Shown piece after piece: positions 23,537 through 30,575 of a stretch of 42,168 nt of DNA. Positions within the stretch are counted from its first letter, which is position 1; each line of letters starts with the position of its first letter. A program made the position numbers and the translations under genes. The stretch spans positions 1 to 42,168 of the forward strand of contig NZ_JAQOSO010000036.1 of assembly GCF_030068505.1 (NCBI RefSeq), read 5' to 3'. The notes under the pieces were generated by a model. That model worked only from the letters and a program-made list of their open reading frames with translations. It was not told the origin of the DNA and made no database searches. This stretch comes from Roseofilum capinflatum BLCC-M114 (GTDB lineage Bacteria > Cyanobacteriota > Cyanobacteriia > Cyanobacteriales > Desertifilaceae).

Positions 23537-24030
23537 AAGTTACCGTCTCAACGATCCTAGAGGCACTATACCAAAAGATGGCCCCATGCTAGAAGCACTT
23601 CAACTGGTCAGACTCATCATAAGGAGCGATCGAACCTTTAGCTTGATTCTTAGCATTTACTTATCTTTTTGTCAAAAATCATGGCCAGGTTGTAACAATT
23701 CTCTCTAGTATTGCTCTTGGTAAAGATAACGTTATATTGCGTTGACTGAGGAGTAAAAATAAGGATTTTTACTCATTTATCTCTAGGAAACTGAAGTTTA
23801 CTGGCGATCGCCAACCTGACCCCCAAAATCGAGTTTTATATTTTCTTAATAAAGATACACTTTTGTCAATCTTGTTGTGATAAAGCTTAACAATCCCTGT
23901 AAACATAAGTAAGGATTATTTGCAAAACAAGTAGAAGTGAACAAAAAGAGGCCCGAATCTTGATATATTCTTAAACATCTAGCCAATCGGCACAAAACGT
24001 ATTAAGTGCTAGTTTTTAGGAAGGGATTTC
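23537..24030. promoter_or_regulatory. Divergent gcvT-rbcL control region
   Basis: No gene is seen in these 494 bases. The region is AT-rich and must hold the promoters of gcvT (leftward) and the rbc operon (rightward). A ribosome-binding site AGGAAGGG lies about eight bases before the rbcL ATG. An inverted repeat lies at 23751-23774. I could not fix a start of transcription or a RbcR/CbbR site by eye. Confidence 0.6.
23751..23774. promoter_or_regulatory. Perfect inverted repeat upstream of rbcL
   Basis: GAGTAAAAAT and ATTTTTACTC form a perfect 10-base inverted repeat around AAGG, about 257 bases before rbcL. It could be an operator, or a short hairpin in a long rbc leader; the sequence alone does not decide. 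Confidence 0.5.
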
Positions 24031-25461
24031 ATGTCTTACGCTCAAACTCAAGCCCAGTCTAAATCTGGGTATCAAGCTGGTGTAAAGGATTATAAGTTAA
24101 CCTACTACACACCAGATTACACACCGAAAGATACCGACGTTCTAGCCGCATTCCGGATGACCCCCCAACCGGGCGTTCCTCCCGAAGAAGCAGGCGCTGC
24201 GGTAGCTGCGGAATCATCCACCGGAACCTGGACAACCGTATGGACTGACCTATTAACCGATCTCGATCGCTACAAAGGTCGTTGCTACGATATTGAATCG
24301 GTTCCCGGAGAAGATAACCAATACATTTGTTATGTAGCTTATCCTCTGGATCTATTTGAAGAAGGTTCCGTAACCAATATGTTGACCTCCATTGTAGGTA
24401 ACGTATTTGGTTTTAAAGCCTTGCGTGCCCTGCGTTTAGAAGATATGCGGATTCCCATCGCCTATCTGAAAACCTTCCAAGGCCCTCCCCACGGAATCAC
24501 CGTAGAACGGGACAAACTCAACAAATATGGTCGTCCCCTGCTCGGTTGTACCATTAAGCCCAAACTCGGTTTATCCGCTAAAAACTACGGTCGTGCGGTA
24601 TACGAGTGTCTGCGCGGTGGTCTAGACTTCACCAAAGACGACGAAAACATTAACTCCCAGCCCTTCATGCGCTGGAGAGACCGCTTCCTGTTCGTTCAAG
24701 AGGCGATCGAAAAAGCCCAAGCGGAAACCGGTGAAATCAAAGGTCACTACCTGAACGTAACCGCTCCCACCGTAGAACAAATGATGCAACGGGCCGAATT
24801 CGCCAAAGAAATCGGAACCCCCATCATCATGCATGACTACCTCACCGGAGGATTCACCGCCAACACCACCCTCGCCAGATGGTGTCGCGACAACGGCGTA
24901 CTGCTGCACATTCACCGCGCCATGCACGCCGTTATCGACCGTCAAAAAGCCCACGGTATCCACTTCCGCGTTCTCGCCAAATGCTTACGCATGTCTGGTG
25001 GCGACCACCTGCACTCTGGAACCGTTGTCGGTAAACTCGAAGGTGAAAAAGGCATCACCATGGGCTTCGTTGACCTCATGCGCGAAGACCACATCGAACA
25101 AGACCGTCAACGCGGAATTTACTTCACCCAAGATTGGGCTTCCATGCCTGGTGTAATGCCCGTTGCTTCCGGTGGTATTCACGTATGGCACATGCCAGCT
25201 CTGGTTGAAATCTTCGGCGACGACTCCTGCTTACAGTTCGGTGGTGGAACCTTGGGTCACCCCTGGGGTAACGCTCCCGGTGCAACCGCTAACCGGGTCG
25301 CTCTCGAAGCTTGTATCCAAGCTCGTAACGAAGGTCGTAACCTCTTCCGTGAAGGCGGAGATGTCATCCGCGAAGCTTGCAAATGGTCTCCTGAATTGGC
25401 CGTTGCTTGCGAACTCTGGAAAGAAATCAAATTCGAGTTCGAGGCCATGGATACCGTCTAA
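24031..25461 (+). CDS. rbcL: RuBisCO large subunit (form IB)
   Basis: This 476-residue catalytic subunit fixes CO2 onto ribulose 1,5-bisphosphate in the carboxysome. Active-site segments are present: [16 protein letters not shown], the carbamylated lysine motif [35 protein letters not shown]-like [21 protein letters not shown] (read as SGGDHLHSG) and the loop 6 region. The N-terminus [28 protein letters not shown] (first residues MSYAQTQ) is of the cyanobacterial form IB type. Codon use is strongly biased to C-ending codons, as expected for high expression. It heads the rbcL-rbcX-rbcS operon. Confidence 0.98.
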   Translation: MSYAQTQAQSKSGYQAGVKDYKLTYYTPDYTPKDTDVLAAFRMTPQPGVPPEEAGAAVAAESSTGTWTTVWTDLLTDLDRYKGRCYDIESVPGEDNQYICYVAYPLDLFEEGSVTNMLTSIVGNVFGFKALRALRLEDMRIPIAYLKTFQGPPHGITVERDKLNKYGRPLLGCTIKPKLGLSAKNYGRAVYECLRGGLDFTKDDENINSQPFMRWRDRFLFVQEAIEKAQAETGEIKGHYLNVTAPTVEQMMQRAEFAKEIGTPIIMHDYLTGGFTANTTLARWCRDNGVLLHIHRAMHAVIDRQKAHGIHFRVLAKCLRMSGGDHLHSGTVVGKLEGEKGITMGFVDLMREDHIEQDRQRGIYFTQDWASMPGVMPVASGGIHVWHMPALVEIFGDDSCLQFGGGTLGHPWGNAPGATANRVALEACIQARNEGRNLFREGGDVIREACKWSPELAVACELWKEIKFEFEAMDTV

Positions 25462-25586
25462 TCTCTGCCCAGAGTTAGAGCATCCGTTAAGAGGAAGAAA
25501 AGGCAAGAGTGTTGTTGATAACAATCTTGCCCCAGTTCTCCCTCTAAAATCGGGGATTCTTCCATCTTAGCGGCCGAGATCAGGAC

Positions 25587-25973
25587 ATGGATATTAAAAA
25601 CGTTGCCAAAGCTACTAGCCGTGTACTGGCGAGTTATCTCACCTATCAAGCGGTCAAAGTAGTCACGAACCAGTTAAGAGAAACCAACCCCGGTGAAGCC
25701 GTTTGGCTCAGTGGATTTTCCTCAACAGGGAAAATTCAGGACGGAGAAGCCTATCTTGACGAGCTGTTCCAAGCCAAACCAGAGATGGCCTTCCGGGTGA
25801 TGACAGTACGAGAACATCTTGCCCAAGAAGTTACTGATTTCTTACCTGAAATGGTTCGCAGTAATATTCAACAAAGCAATATGGAACATCGCCGTCAATA
25901 TCTCGAACGGGTAACGCGACTTAATATCCCTGATTCTTCTTCTGATACCGAATCACCAGCCGATTCAGATTGA
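25587..25973 (+). CDS. rbcX: RuBisCO assembly chaperone RbcX
   Basis: The 128-residue chaperone clamps the RbcL C-terminus and helps assembly of the L8 core before RbcS binds. The sequence [24 protein letters not shown], with [26 protein letters not shown] (key segments NPGEAVWL and [11 protein letters not shown]), is typical. Its position between rbcL and rbcS is the classic beta-cyanobacterial order. The 125-base gap after rbcL shows no further gene. Confidence 0.96.
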   Translation: MDIKNVAKATSRVLASYLTYQAVKVVTNQLRETNPGEAVWLSGFSSTGKIQDGEAYLDELFQAKPEMAFRVMTVREHLAQEVTDFLPEMVRSNIQQSNMEHRRQYLERVTRLNIPDSSSDTESPADSD

Positions 25974-26025
25974 TAATTGCTGGATCACTTCGAGTCCAAA
26001 TTCTAGACACAACTGCTTAAAAACC

Positions 26026-26367
26026 ATGCAAACTTTACCTAAAGAGCGCCGTTACGAAACGCTTTCTTATCTGCCTCCTCTGACTGATGCCCAGATCAAG
26101 ATGCAAATCCAATACATTTTGGATCAAGGCTACATTGCTGGCGTGGAATTTAGTGAAGATTCCAGCCCCGAAATGCACTACTGGACGCTGTGGAAACTTC
26201 CCCTGTTCCACGCCAGAACCGTGAATGAAGTGATGGCTGAAATTGATGCTTGTCGTGCAGAATATCGCGAAAGCTATGTGCGGGTTATGGGATTTGACAA
26301 CATTAAACAATGTCAAGTTCTGAGCTTCATTGTTCACAAACCCAATGCTAACCTCCGTCGTTACTAA
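26026..26367 (+). CDS. rbcS: RuBisCO small subunit
   Basis: The 113-residue small subunit completes the L8S8 enzyme. It shows the family features [44 protein letters not shown] (segments GYIAGVEF and [10 protein letters not shown]) and [22 protein letters not shown] (FDNIKQCQ). It ends the operon and is followed by a strong hairpin at 26397. Confidence 0.97.
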   Translation: MQTLPKERRYETLSYLPPLTDAQIKMQIQYILDQGYIAGVEFSEDSSPEMHYWTLWKLPLFHARTVNEVMAEIDACRAEYRESYVRVMGFDNIKQCQVLSFIVHKPNANLRRY

Positions 26368-26396
26368 GTTCTAACTTAGTCAATTAATCGGATTTG

Positions 26397-26426
26397 AGGA
26401 GGGGTAAGTCGCTTACCCCTCCTTTG
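26397..26426 (+). terminator. Rho-independent-like terminator of the rbc operon
   Basis: A perfect 12-base stem, AGGAGGGGTAAG and CTTACCCCTCCT with a three-base loop, lies 30 bases after the rbcS stop. Only a short T run (TT then GCT) follows, so it may also serve as a 3' mRNA stabiliser. Confidence 0.75.
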
Positions 26427-26463
26427 CTGATCGAGCGGGATGAATCAGGAGTGATGCCATATT

Positions 26464-26480
26464 ACAGCGCTTTGCGCTGT
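26464..26480. terminator. ACAGCGC-TTT-GCGCTGT hairpin
   Basis: A short perfect inverted repeat with 7-base arms lies just after the 3' end of the minus-strand epimerase gene. It resembles the GCGC(N3)GCGC repeats at 34619-34633 and, less perfectly, near 1292, so it may be a dispersed repeat used as a terminator. Confidence 0.5.
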
Positions 26481-26491
26481 ATTACTACAAC

Positions 26492-27445
26492 TTAAAACTC
26501 TTGGCGAAACCATGCTAGAGTTCCTGATAAGCCATCTGATAGCGATCGCTCCAAAGAAAAGCCAGTGCCGAGCAGTTTTTGATTGCAGCCAATCCAGTGG
26601 ATGGGATCGCCGCTTCTGCGATCGCCCGTAAAGACAATGCGATCGGGATGGCGATCGGCTAAAGTAACGATGAGGGTGGCTAGGTCGCGGATCGTGATTC
26701 CTTCAGCAGAGCAAACATTGAAGATTGGCGCATTGATTTTGGCTTCGTTCGCCAGCCATATCAAAGCGCGAGCGGCATCACTGACGTGAACGAAATCCCG
26801 CATTTCGCAACCATCGCCAAACAGCTTTATCGCCTCGTCAGAAAGCAGCGTTTTACACAAAATATCAAATATCACTTGTTTCTGTTGCCTCGGCCCGTAG
26901 AGAGAAAAAATCCGGGCGATCGCGCTTTGAAAGCCGTAGCACTGGGAAAAGACGCGAATGTACTCCTCAGCAGCCAACTTGCTCGCGCCGTAAGGAGAAA
27001 TCGGTCGAGTCGCTGTCTGTTCGTCAATGGGAACTTGTCGGGGTTCCCCATAGACTGCTGCGGTTGAAGCATAGACCAAGCGACCGGAAAACCCACTGCT
27101 GCGGAGGGCTTCGAGCAGGTTAAAAGTTGCTACCAAATTTTGATTAAAATCCAGAGCCGGAGTTTTCACGGAATCGGCAAAATAAACGAATCCTGCCAGG
27201 TGGAAAACAGCATCAAAGTGCTGGTGAGCCAAAAGATCCAACAAATTTGGGCTAGTCAGATCCAGTTGGATAAAGTCCTGGGGCAACATCAAGGGTTCGG
27301 CTGCTGGCTCTTTTGCTTCCGGTGGATTTCTATCCATACCCGTCACATATCCGCCATGCTTTCTCAGTTGCTGGCAGACTACCCGTCCTAAAAAACCGCT
27401 TACTCCGGTTACGAGAATGTGCTTACCTTGAATTGCGATCGCCAT
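26492..27445 (-). CDS. NAD-dependent epimerase/dehydratase (UDP-glucose 4-epimerase-like)
   Basis: This 317-residue extended short-chain dehydrogenase acts on nucleotide sugars. The Rossmann motif GVSGFLG is at residues 14-20, the catalytic YGASK follows SPYG near residue 150, and ARIFSLYGPRQQKQVIFDIL and GDGCEMRDFVHVSDAARAL (segments RIFSLYGPRQ and MRDFVHVSD) are typical for GalE-like and related enzymes. The exact sugar cannot be read from sequence. It may supply a sugar donor for surface polysaccharide or for the nearby SPINDLY-type glycosyltransferase; that link is only positional. Confidence 0.85.
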   Translation of the reverse strand: MAIAIQGKHILVTGVSGFLGRVVCQQLRKHGGYVTGMDRNPPEAKEPAAEPLMLPQDFIQLDLTSPNLLDLLAHQHFDAVFHLAGFVYFADSVKTPALDFNQNLVATFNLLEALRSSGFSGRLVYASTAAVYGEPRQVPIDEQTATRPISPYGASKLAAEEYIRVFSQCYGFQSAIARIFSLYGPRQQKQVIFDILCKTLLSDEAIKLFGDGCEMRDFVHVSDAARALIWLANEAKINAPIFNVCSAEGITIRDLATLIVTLADRHPDRIVFTGDRRSGDPIHWIGCNQKLLGTGFSLERSLSDGLSGTLAWFRQEF

Positions 27446-27478
27446 TAATCTTTGTCATTAGCCTTACAATTGCCCCTC

Positions 27479-27507
27479 ATATCAAGTCCGTTGCATCAGT
27501 TTAGTAT
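27479..27507. repeat. ATATCAAGTCCGTTG(C/G)ATCAGTTTAGTAT unit, copy 1
   Basis: This 29-base unit recurs at 27663-27691 with one difference. Its ATATCAAGTCCG start is the complement of the GGACTTGATAT end of the tandem repeat further right, so the units form the ends of a larger composite palindromic element. Confidence 0.8.
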
Positions 27508-27570
27508 AGTCAATTGGATTAAGGTTGAGACACGACGATACACACACAACCTGTCTAGAATACCCGTATC

Positions 27571-27600
27571 TGTAGGGGCGAGCGGCCGCTCGCCCCTACA
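27571..27600. repeat. Perfect 30-bp palindrome TGTAGGGGCGAGCGG/CCGCTCGCCCCTACA
   Basis: The two 15-base arms are exact reverse complements with no loop. The TGTAGGGGCG...CGCCCCTACA ends are a dispersed repeat type common in cyanobacterial genomes. Confidence 0.9.
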
Positions 27601-27662
27601 AAAATGTCTCACTGTTATTTGAATTGACTATATGTCATTGCGAAGGTCGCGCAAGTGGAATG

Positions 27663-27691
27663 ATATCAAGTCCGTTGGATCAGTTTAGTAT
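27663..27691. repeat. ATATCAAGTCCGTTG(C/G)ATCAGTTTAGTAT unit, copy 2
   Basis: Second copy of the 29-base unit. It is followed by TGTCATTGCGAATGGAACGAAGTGG, the start of the GTCATTGCGA-type repeat that continues in the tandem units. Confidence 0.8.
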
Positions 27692-27715
27692 GTCATTGCG
27701 AATGGAACGAAGTGG

Positions 27716-27885
27716 AATGAAGCAATCCCAACAATCTCGGAATCTTGGCGATTGCTTCCCTGCGGTCGCAATGACAAGTGTTTAACCGGACTTGATATGA
27801 AATGAAGCAATCCCAACAATCCCGGTAATCTTGGCGATTGCTTCCCTGCGGTCGCAATGACAACTATTTAACCGGACATGATATC
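27716..27885. repeat. Two tandem 85-bp units of a GTCATTGCGA-type repeat
   Basis: Units at 27716-27800 and 27801-27885 are nearly identical. Each reads AATGAAGCAATCCCAACAAT..., then CTTGGCGATTGCTTCCCTGC, GGTCGCAATGACAA and TTTAACCGGAC(T/A)TGATAT. The GAAGCAATC and GATTGCTTC arms make a hairpin in each unit. The second unit overlaps the 3' end of the glycosyltransferase gene and supplies its stop codon. Confidence 0.88.
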
Positions 27886-29526
27886 ACCCCTGACAGCATG
27901 TTCTAGAAAGTGTTCTAAGCCCTCAATGCAAGCCCTATCTGCATAAATCTTATGCTTGTTTTCCGCCATTCGCGCCCTCACCTGCTCTCGGAAAGGGGCA
28001 TCTTTGCCCAGACGAATCGCGATCTCGACATAATCTTCCGGGGAGCTGGCAATAGTTTCCCTAACTCCCATGTGTTGCAGAATGCCACTGCTCACGCGCC
28101 CGCGCAAAAACTCCCCTGGCAGGGTGACAATGGGCAAATTGTAAGCAATTCCTTCTAGGGTAGTTGTAGTGCCAGCTACACCGATGCTGTCCAGGAAAAT
28201 ATCGGCGATATCGTTCAGGCGATGGTAACTGGCATGGGATAGGGCTGGCTGCATGACGACGTATTGTTGCATGTCCAGACCTTCAAGCGCAAACGCATTC
28301 TGCAATCGTTTGGTAAAGATTTTCGTCAGCGCTTCTGACGTTTTGTGCTTCAGAAAGATAAACTGACAGTCGCCCACTGCTTGGGCAATGCGCGGGTAGA
28401 ACCAATCGTATTGTGGTAAATATTTAAACAGGGACTGGGTACAGAAGTAGGCTACGGCTGAAGAACGCAAGCCAAAGTCCTGGCGTTGCTCCGATGAAAG
28501 GGTTTCCTCTAGCGGGGTGTAGTACATGGAGAGATTGGGCAGTCGAACCAATTTTTCAGTGTACTGTTCTTCTGCCTGCTCTGGTTCGAGGAGCGCTGCG
28601 CTTAAACAATAATCAATCGTGGGCAAACCACTGGTAACATAGGTCGCCCAAGTGGTGACTTGAACCGGAGCCAGTCGCAAGGCTGAAAGCTGAATGCCCT
28701 TGGTAGTCATGCTGACTTCGGGATAGAGCAGGATATGGGACTCGTCGGCTTGGATGAGCTGTCCCCATTCCTCAATGGTATGAGAGCCGGTGACAAATTT
28801 GGCTAAACAATTCCGGGCAAATTCGGTTTCTTCATCCTCGGTTTTGTTGAGCGCGTAGCCAATGAGGTGAAATTTCTGGCGATCGAGTTGAGCGATCCAG
28901 CCTTTGAGAATATCTTTCCAGATCGAATGGCGATAAAAATGTCCCGAAACTATGCCGACTCGGATGGCTTCGTTTGGTTTGGGGGCAACGCTTGGCAGAG
29001 ACTGCGCCCACTGGGGATAGCGATCGGCCATGATCCGGGTGATTATCTGCCCGTAAAGGCCCATTAAGTCTAGATCGTCCTGGCCCTGGTAAGCGAGATA
29101 AAAGGGCGCAATGCGGCCAACTGCGTATGCTAGAGCGGCGATCGCCTCTGGTTGAGCTTGGTCGATTTTCTCGCCCAAGGCGATCAACTGTTGCTGGTAT
29201 TGCTGGCGACTGTGCCATACTTCCTCTGGCTGCCGATAGACAATGGGCAATTGCAGCATACAGCGATAAAAGTCCGGCTGTAGGGATTCTGGGTCAATTG
29301 CTGCTGCTTTGTGGCAACAATCCCATGCTTCTGGTAATTGACCGATCTGGTGATAGGCTTGTGCTAAAGCCAGATGGGTTTTGATACAGTTGGGTTCCAC
29401 CTCCAGAGACCGCCGATACCAAGCAATGGCTAGGGCGCTGAGTTTGGGGTCTGGTGGATGCCGAAGAAAGGAAGCCGCTATGCGGTTGTATTCTGCTGCT
29501 TGGGCTGGTGGGTTGGGGTTAAGCAA
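27868..29526 (-). CDS. SPINDLY/O-GlcNAc transferase-like glycosyltransferase (GT41 type) with TPR repeats
   Basis: The protein has 552 residues. The first 110 residues hold TPR-like helices (ALAIAWYRRSLEVEPNCIKTHLALAQAYHQIGQLPEAWDCCHKAAAIDPES, seen as repeating A-x-Y/L-x2-A-L...P patterns). From about residue 195 a GT-B catalytic region follows: IRVGIVSGHFYRHSIWKDIL, LRLAPVQVTTWATYVTSGLPTIDYCLS and the hallmark DIFLDSIG, GTTTTLEGIAYNLPIVTLPG and RVSSGILQHMGV. Such enzymes move GlcNAc, fucose or another sugar to Ser/Thr of proteins. The last residues and stop come from a repeat. It lies on the same strand as the lasso cluster, separated by a toxin-antitoxin pair, so a tailoring role is possible but unproven. 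Confidence 0.85.
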   Translation of the reverse strand: MLNPNPPAQAAEYNRIAASFLRHPPDPKLSALAIAWYRRSLEVEPNCIKTHLALAQAYHQIGQLPEAWDCCHKAAAIDPESLQPDFYRCMLQLPIVYRQPEEVWHSRQQYQQQLIALGEKIDQAQPEAIAALAYAVGRIAPFYLAYQGQDDLDLMGLYGQIITRIMADRYPQWAQSLPSVAPKPNEAIRVGIVSGHFYRHSIWKDILKGWIAQLDRQKFHLIGYALNKTEDEETEFARNCLAKFVTGSHTIEEWGQLIQADESHILLYPEVSMTTKGIQLSALRLAPVQVTTWATYVTSGLPTIDYCLSAALLEPEQAEEQYTEKLVRLPNLSMYYTPLEETLSSEQRQDFGLRSSAVAYFCTQSLFKYLPQYDWFYPRIAQAVGDCQFIFLKHKTSEALTKIFTKRLQNAFALEGLDMQQYVVMQPALSHASYHRLNDIADIFLDSIGVAGTTTTLEGIAYNLPIVTLPGEFLRGRVSSGILQHMGVRETIASSPEDYVEIAIRLGKDAPFREQVRARMAENKHKIYADRACIEGLEHFLEHAVRGDIMSG

Positions 29527-29544
29527 TATTAGTAATTCCTTACG

Positions 29545-29934
29545 CTATGGCAACAGTATTTCAATCTCCCTCAACACATCCTCCAAAATTGGAGCATTTG
29601 CAGAAACGATATTATCCTCGCTACCCTCATGCTTGTGATGGGGAAAGTTAGCTAAATTAAGCTTGTGATGATGTTCGGCATTATCATAGCGAAAAATCAG
29701 ATGTTTTGAAGCATCCATATACTGGTACGAATACATATCGCGCTCTATGCCGTATTCAATATCTACATACTCGCGCCAGTGGAGAATCGAGCCATCCTTA
29801 AAAAGTATATTGCCACGAACAAAACCCTCATACTCAGTCCGCTTTTGGGAAAAGAACTCGAACGACTGCACTCCGGGATATCCTTCAATTGTGACGCGAA
29901 TTTGCTGAAAATAATTCTCAATCGACAAACTCAA
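29545..29934 (-). CDS. tumE: TumE/DUF6516-family toxin
   Basis: This 129-residue protein matches the DUF6516/TumE family: YFQQIRVTIEGYPGVQSFEF, GFVRGNILFKDGSILHWREYVD and YSYQYMDASKHLIFRYDNAEHH, with a Leu/Glu C-terminal helix. TumE is the toxin part of TumE-TumA type modules. The start is a TTG inside the end of the upstream gene; the overlap is 17 bases, which implies coupled translation. The partner, encoded upstream on the same strand, does not look like an HTH antitoxin. Confidence 0.8.
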   Translation of the reverse strand: MSLSIENYFQQIRVTIEGYPGVQSFEFFSQKRTEYEGFVRGNILFKDGSILHWREYVDIEYGIERDMYSYQYMDASKHLIFRYDNAEHHHKLNLANFPHHKHEGSEDNIVSANAPILEDVLREIEILLP

Positions 29935-30250
29935 TACCTTTCAATTGCTCTGCCTTTGCTCGCAAGCGCTTTAGCATCCGAGATTCGCCAATCCACTCAT
30001 CAAAGTCAAAGGTATGCTGTAGCTCGTCGTTCTTGAAACGACGCAGAAACTCCTCAGTAGATTGCTGATACTTGGCCTCAAATTCCTGCAAGCGGTCTTC
30101 AGTTTGCCGAATTCCATCTGAGAGAGAACGCAATCGTTCTGCCATGGTTCTCTCTATGAATATCTTGAGCGCTTCTGGATCGCTACATCTAATCTTGAGT
30201 TCTGCCTTATCGCGTTTTTGTGCAACTACTCTATCGCTTGTTTCTAGCAT
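29918..30250 (-). CDS. Probable antitoxin partner of TumE (coiled-coil protein)
   Basis: The 110-residue protein is from ATG 30250, which has AAGG eight bases upstream; a GTG at 30265 is the alternative. It is highly charged and mostly helical, with a central coiled-coil-like stretch (RLRSLSDGIRQTEDRLQEFEAKYQQSTEEFLRRF, heptads of hydrophobic residues) and a C-terminal FDFDEWIGESRMLKRL segment. No DNA-binding HTH is visible. It precedes and overlaps tumE as an antitoxin gene would. The family is not one I can name; the role comes from gene order. Confidence 0.65.
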   Translation of the reverse strand: MLETSDRVVAQKRDKAELKIRCSDPEALKIFIERTMAERLRSLSDGIRQTEDRLQEFEAKYQQSTEEFLRRFKNDELQHTFDFDEWIGESRMLKRLRAKAEQLKGIEFVD

Positions 30251-30318
30251 CTGATTTACCTTCACTCCGCTCGAAAAACAATGGCTCTGATCGCAATTGG
30301 GGCCTAGAAACAGGGTCT

Positions 30319-30351
30319 AGAAACCCGGTTTCTTGAAGAAACCGGGTTTCT
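30319..30351. repeat. 33-bp hairpin (family 2), copy 2
   Basis: AGAAACCCGGTTTCT, a three-base centre, then AGAAACCGGGTTTCT: two palindromic arms that can fold into a strong hairpin. It lies 38 bases downstream of the lasso precursor stop codon on the minus strand and could end or protect the cluster mRNA. Confidence 0.88.
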
Positions 30352-30388
30352 AATAGATCAAACCCTACTCAAGGGAGGTAATCCTGCA

Positions 30389-30535
30389 TTAAGAAGGGAC
30401 GGGTTGACATGCACCACTTTCAGCATTGGGTTGGAACGGACCGCTTTCTGTTTCTCGTACCGCAATTTTATTCAGCTCGGGGGCCAGCCAGATTTTTTTT
30501 GCCTGTTGCGGCTGGTTGTTTGGATCTGCATTCAT
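30389..30535 (-). CDS. Lasso peptide precursor, paeninodin type (newly recognised small gene)
   Basis: This 48-codon gene starts at ATG 30533-30535, with AAGGAG nine bases upstream, 40 bases after the cyclase gene. The leader has W16, P19, L21, I24, V26 and T29, the WxxPxLxxLxVxxT pattern of paeninodin-like precursors. By the rule that Thr is at position -2, cleavage after Glu30 gives the 18-residue core SGPFQPNAESGACQPVPS. The core can close a nine-residue ring between Ser1 and Glu9. A Gly1-Glu8 ring is the alternative if cleavage is one residue later. The tail has one Cys and ends in Ser, the residue modified by kinases of this cluster type. All neighbouring genes on this strand encode matching enzymes. 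The product has not been seen; cleavage site and ring are inferred. Confidence 0.85.
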   Translation of the reverse strand: MNADPNNQPQQAKKIWLAPELNKIAVRETESGPFQPNAESGACQPVPS

Positions 30536-30575
30536 AAGATTGAACTCCTTTCTCAGATTAAAGTGACGAAACTGA

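Larger units (their letters stand above)
27446..27867. other. Gene-free repeat cluster
   Basis: These 422 bases hold no credible gene. They contain two copies of an ATATCAAGTCCGTTG-type unit (27479-27507 and 27663-27691), a perfect 30-base palindrome (27571-27600) and two tandem copies of an 85-base unit (from 27716) that run into the neighbouring gene. Confidence 0.8.

Noticed and set aside
24622-25570. Several open frames in other phases across rbcL
   Set aside because: They result from the strong codon bias of rbcL and have no family similarity.
27446-27867. CRISPR array
   Set aside because: The units are a few imperfect or tandem palindromic repeats without regular spacers, and no cas gene is present.
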